Shown here: positions 4,623 to 7,188 of the stretch, in pieces
Position numbering within the stretch: position 1 is the stretch's first letter
Layout of the letters: the number at the start of each line of letters is the position of its first letter
Assembly: GCA_002694955.1 (NCBI GenBank)
Contig: NZNR01000007.1
Coordinates: forward strand, 1-7,188
DNA length: 7,188 bases
Origin: Planctomycetaceae bacterium
Lineage (GTDB): Bacteria; Planctomycetota; Planctomycetia; Pirellulales; UBA1268
Direction of reading: 5' to 3'
Position numbers and translations under genes: made by a program
Notes under the pieces: model-generated
The model's input: only the letters and a program-made list of their open reading frames with translations
Database searches by the model: none
What the model was told of the DNA's origin: nothing

Positions 4623-6920
4623 ATGAACAATCAATCCTTTCCTGACGACCTGCCAGCTGACGAGATGGGAGACTATCTCCGACTTTATCTCGATGAAACA
4701 AATGAGCAGCTTGATAGCCTGGTGGAAATCTTTTTGCAGCTTGAAAACAAGCCGCCAACTCCCGATGACCTCAACGAGGCTTTTCGCCTGATCCATTCGA
4801 TCAAAGGTTCGTCTGCACTTCTCGGGTTGGACCGAATTACGTCACTTACTCACCATCTCGAAACACACTTCGAGAGACTCCGGTCGGGCAAGCAGGAACT
4901 GAACACTCCAACGATAGATGTTGTCCTTCGTTGTATTGATTTTCTTCGAGAAAGTAATCAGCATCTACAAGACGGGGAGCCAATTGAAACAGCGGGAGAC
5001 CTTTTGGATCAGGTCAAATTGCTAGGGCAGATTACCCCATCCTTAGAGAAACAAGAAACACAGAAAAAAGAGCATACTCAGCAAACAGAAGACGATCAGG
5101 AAAACGCTCGTTCTGTCACGGAACAACTACCCGAACCTTCTATTCAAGAGACGGAAGAGCCGTGGTGGAAGATTTCCTTCTCAAAGGACCACGACAGTCC
5201 GTCACCAGCACATGCAGCTTTGGCAGTCTTTCAGAGCTTAGCATCGCTCGGCGAACTCATCGCTAGCCAGCCGCACCAGGAATCTCTAGAGAACGATTCG
5301 GATTTCACTCATTTTGTACTTCTTCTCAAAACGTTTGCTCCAGAGTCGGAAATAATCCAAACGATTCAGGCAAACAATTTCACAATATTCTCTGTCGAAC
5401 AGGTTCCCACAGGAACCACACTACCCACAACTGAAATACAGATAACGAATGATTCTTCACAACAAGCCGCCCACGACCCTTCGCCAGCGACGCCCGCAAA
5501 AACTGCAGCACTCGCGAAAACAGTGCGTGTTGACGTTGACCGACTCGACGTGCTCTTAAACCTCGCAGGTGAACTGGTTGTTAACCGGGCGAGACTTACA
5601 CAATTGGCTGAGAATGTTGCGCCCGCCTTTCACAAACTTGGCTTAAGTGCCCACACTACAAACCTTCTCGAGGCTTTTCGAAAGCTCACGGCACGGGTCG
5701 CTGAACAACTTGGTGAAAAAGTGGACCATGAACTTCAAGACTTGAACGAACAAGTCGACAAGGTCCAAGAACAGCTCCACGACTGGGAACACAACCGTCA
5801 AAGCTTTTCCGAATTGAGCACTGCCATTGATCAACTCACCCGTGTTTCAAATAGTCTCCAGCGAGGTGTCCTCAATACGCGAATGGTGCCCGTCGGCCCA
5901 CTGTTTAATCGGTTCAAACGCTCAATACGCGACATCACGCAAGAACTCGGCAAGCAGGTGAATCTCGAAATCGAAGGTGAAAAAACAGAACTTGATAAAC
6001 GGATGATCGATGAAATAGGAGATCCCCTCAACCACCTTATTCGCAACTGCGTTGACCACGGCATCGAGTCAGCCGATATGCGGATACAAAAAGGGAAGCC
6101 CAAAGTCGCCACAGTCTCACTTGCTGCCTCTCATCGTGGGAACAATGTTTTTATCACCGTTGAGGATGATGGCAGAGGCATCGATATGAGCCGTGTGAAA
6201 CAGACCGCGATTACAAGAGGAGTCATCTCTCAAGGGTCAGCCGATCAACTCAGTGAAGATGAAGTAGCAGAACTTATCTTCCCGCCTGGGTTCAGCACAG
6301 CTGAAGAAATTTCAGACATTTCTGGGCGTGGTGTTGGAATGGATATTGTCAGGACAAAAATTGCCCAACTCAACGGAACGGTTGAGGTCTCCTCAAAGGC
6401 CGGCGTTGGCACTAAATTCATTATTCGTTTACCGCTCACCCTGACGATCACTCGATGCATGCTTTTCCGGCTTTCACATGGAGTTCTAGCCGTACCCATC
6501 GAGAATGTACGAGAGATAGTCTCTGTCTCTGGCTTTCAGAGTACCACTGCCAATGGCCGCCAGATGTGTGATGTCCGCGGTGAATTCCTTCCTCTTGTTT
6601 CAATTGATGATCTCTTTGACTTTCACGTACTGACCGGCAGCGACGGGAAAGAATTAAGGAAGCAGGCCTTGGATTCAGATAATCATGTCGTCATTTTGCA
6701 TGCCGCAAATAAATCACTGGGACTTCGAGTTGATGGTCTACTCGGAGGACAAGATATTGTTGTGAAATCACTTGATGAAAACTTCAAACACATAAAAGGC
6801 CTTGGTGGGGCCAGCATCCTCGGTGATGGTTCCGTTTGCCTGCTCCTTGATGCTGCTACCTGTATCGAGTTGGCAGCTATGGCCGCTGATGATCTCTCAA
6901 AGGAAATGATCGCTGAGTAA
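4623..6920 (+). CDS. cheA: CheA: chemotaxis sensor histidine kinase
   Basis: CheA autophosphorylates under receptor control and passes phosphate to CheY and CheB. This 765-residue protein has all five regions. P1 (about 12-120) has phosphoacceptor His58 in IHSIKGSS. A polar Gln/Glu/Lys-rich linker (about 138-180) leads to a P2-like regulator-binding domain (about 181-262), then a second linker. P3, the dimerisation helices, starts at VRVDVDRLD (301) and runs to RMVP (420). The P4 ATPase has Asn475 (N box), DDGRGID at 515-521, FPPGFST at 553-559 and GRGVGMD at 568-574. P5, the CheW-like domain, spans about 607-757. No receiver is fused at the end. P3 is about twice the usual length. I chose the ATG at 4623: the frame is open back to 4488, but those residues overlap cheR and are not CheA-like. 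No SD is visible, so translation may depend on coupling to cheR. Confidence 0.97.
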   Translation: MNNQSFPDDLPADEMGDYLRLYLDETNEQLDSLVEIFLQLENKPPTPDDLNEAFRLIHSIKGSSALLGLDRITSLTHHLETHFERLRSGKQELNTPTIDVVLRCIDFLRESNQHLQDGEPIETAGDLLDQVKLLGQITPSLEKQETQKKEHTQQTEDDQENARSVTEQLPEPSIQETEEPWWKISFSKDHDSPSPAHAALAVFQSLASLGELIASQPHQESLENDSDFTHFVLLLKTFAPESEIIQTIQANNFTIFSVEQVPTGTTLPTTEIQITNDSSQQAAHDPSPATPAKTAALAKTVRVDVDRLDVLLNLAGELVVNRARLTQLAENVAPAFHKLGLSAHTTNLLEAFRKLTARVAEQLGEKVDHELQDLNEQVDKVQEQLHDWEHNRQSFSELSTAIDQLTRVSNSLQRGVLNTRMVPVGPLFNRFKRSIRDITQELGKQVNLEIEGEKTELDKRMIDEIGDPLNHLIRNCVDHGIESADMRIQKGKPKVATVSLAASHRGNNVFITVEDDGRGIDMSRVKQTAITRGVISQGSADQLSEDEVAELIFPPGFSTAEEISDISGRGVGMDIVRTKIAQLNGTVEVSSKAGVGTKFIIRLPLTLTITRCMLFRLSHGVLAVPIENVREIVSVSGFQSTTANGRQMCDVRGEFLPLVSIDDLFDFHVLTGSDGKELRKQALDSDNHVVILHAANKSLGLRVDGLLGGQDIVVKSLDENFKHIKGLGGASILGDGSVCLLLDAATCIELAAMAADDLSKEMIAE

Positions 6921-7188
6921 TTGCCGTGTTGATGCCCACCAAGCAGAAATTCGTCTAGCGGCAATACCCAACTATATATTCACCAGGATCTTCACCAGGA
7001 AAAGTTTGGTAGAGCGGACCCAGCGTGAACGGCTAGCTCAAACCGACTCTCTGCCTCAGGCATTTCGACCTAAAACCTGCTTTGGTCCACTCCAAAAAGA
7101 GCATTCTGAATATCCACGTAATGCCACAGCCTTGAGCACATAGATTGTTAGATGCACCTGTATTGGCGAGAGAATGACAAAAAAATCC
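6921..7188. other. Non-coding region downstream of cheA
   Basis: I see no gene in these 268 bases. ATTGCCG at 6920-6926, starting on the last base of the cheA stop, pairs with CGGCAAT at 6959-6965 across a 32-base loop, too loose to call a terminator. TTCACCAGGA is directly repeated at 6979-6988 and 6991-7000. A small hairpin, TTTGG (7081-7085) with CCAAA (7092-7096) and a 6-base loop, has no T-run after it. None of these is strong enough for its own call. Confidence 0.5.

Noticed and set aside
6920..6965. Terminator after cheA
   Set aside because: The 7-base arms are separated by a 32-base loop and no T-run follows, so an intrinsic terminator is not supported.
7174..7188. ATG reading MTKKS at the right edge as the start of a new gene
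   Set aside because: Five codons are too few to judge, and the purine run before it (CGAGAG) is almost touching the ATG.
1..7188. CRISPR arrays, tRNA genes, insertion sequences, phage or defence genes
   Set aside because: No evenly spaced repeats with unique spacers, no tRNA-like folds and no transposase or integrase reading frames were seen; the only tandem repeats are the short units at 1579-1660, which have no spacers.

Overview
The window carries the core of a bacterial chemotaxis (Che) signalling module, next to two metabolic genes. Base composition looks balanced to moderate GC, genes are well spaced, and several starts have weak or no Shine-Dalgarno (SD) match. The proteins look like those of a free-living Gram-negative-type bacterium. 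Planctomycetota or a similar lineage is my guess from the style of the YjbQ and dehydrogenase sequences and the loose gene spacing. That is impression only; nothing here fixes the phylum.

Layout from left to right. At 1-58 (-) there may be the very start of a truncated gene, preceded by an unusually long SD match. At 160-582 (+) is a complete YjbQ-family protein. At 600-1550 (-), convergent with it and only 17 bases away, is an NAD(P)-dependent D-2-hydroxyacid dehydrogenase. Between that gene and cheB lies a short tandem-repeat block (three 14-base units, then two degenerate 20-base units). At 1654-2721 (-) is cheB. A divergent intergenic region of about 240 bases follows. On the + strand are cheW (2963-3502), a 246-base gap with a hairpin, cheR (3749-4579) and cheA (4623-6920). 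The last 268 bases hold no gene I can support.

How the genes work together. CheA is the autophosphorylating histidine kinase, and CheW couples it to chemoreceptors. CheR methylates receptor glutamates, and CheB, activated by CheA phosphotransfer, removes those methyl groups. The set therefore forms the excitation scaffold plus the adaptation loop. There is no cheY, no receptor (MCP) and no phosphatase (cheZ, cheC, cheX) in the window, so the output regulator and the sensors must be encoded elsewhere or just outside.

I see no undescribed system. The points most worth a second look are the enlarged dimerisation (P3) region of CheA, the tandem-repeat block after cheB, and an inverted repeat over a possible promoter in the cheB/cheW divergent region.
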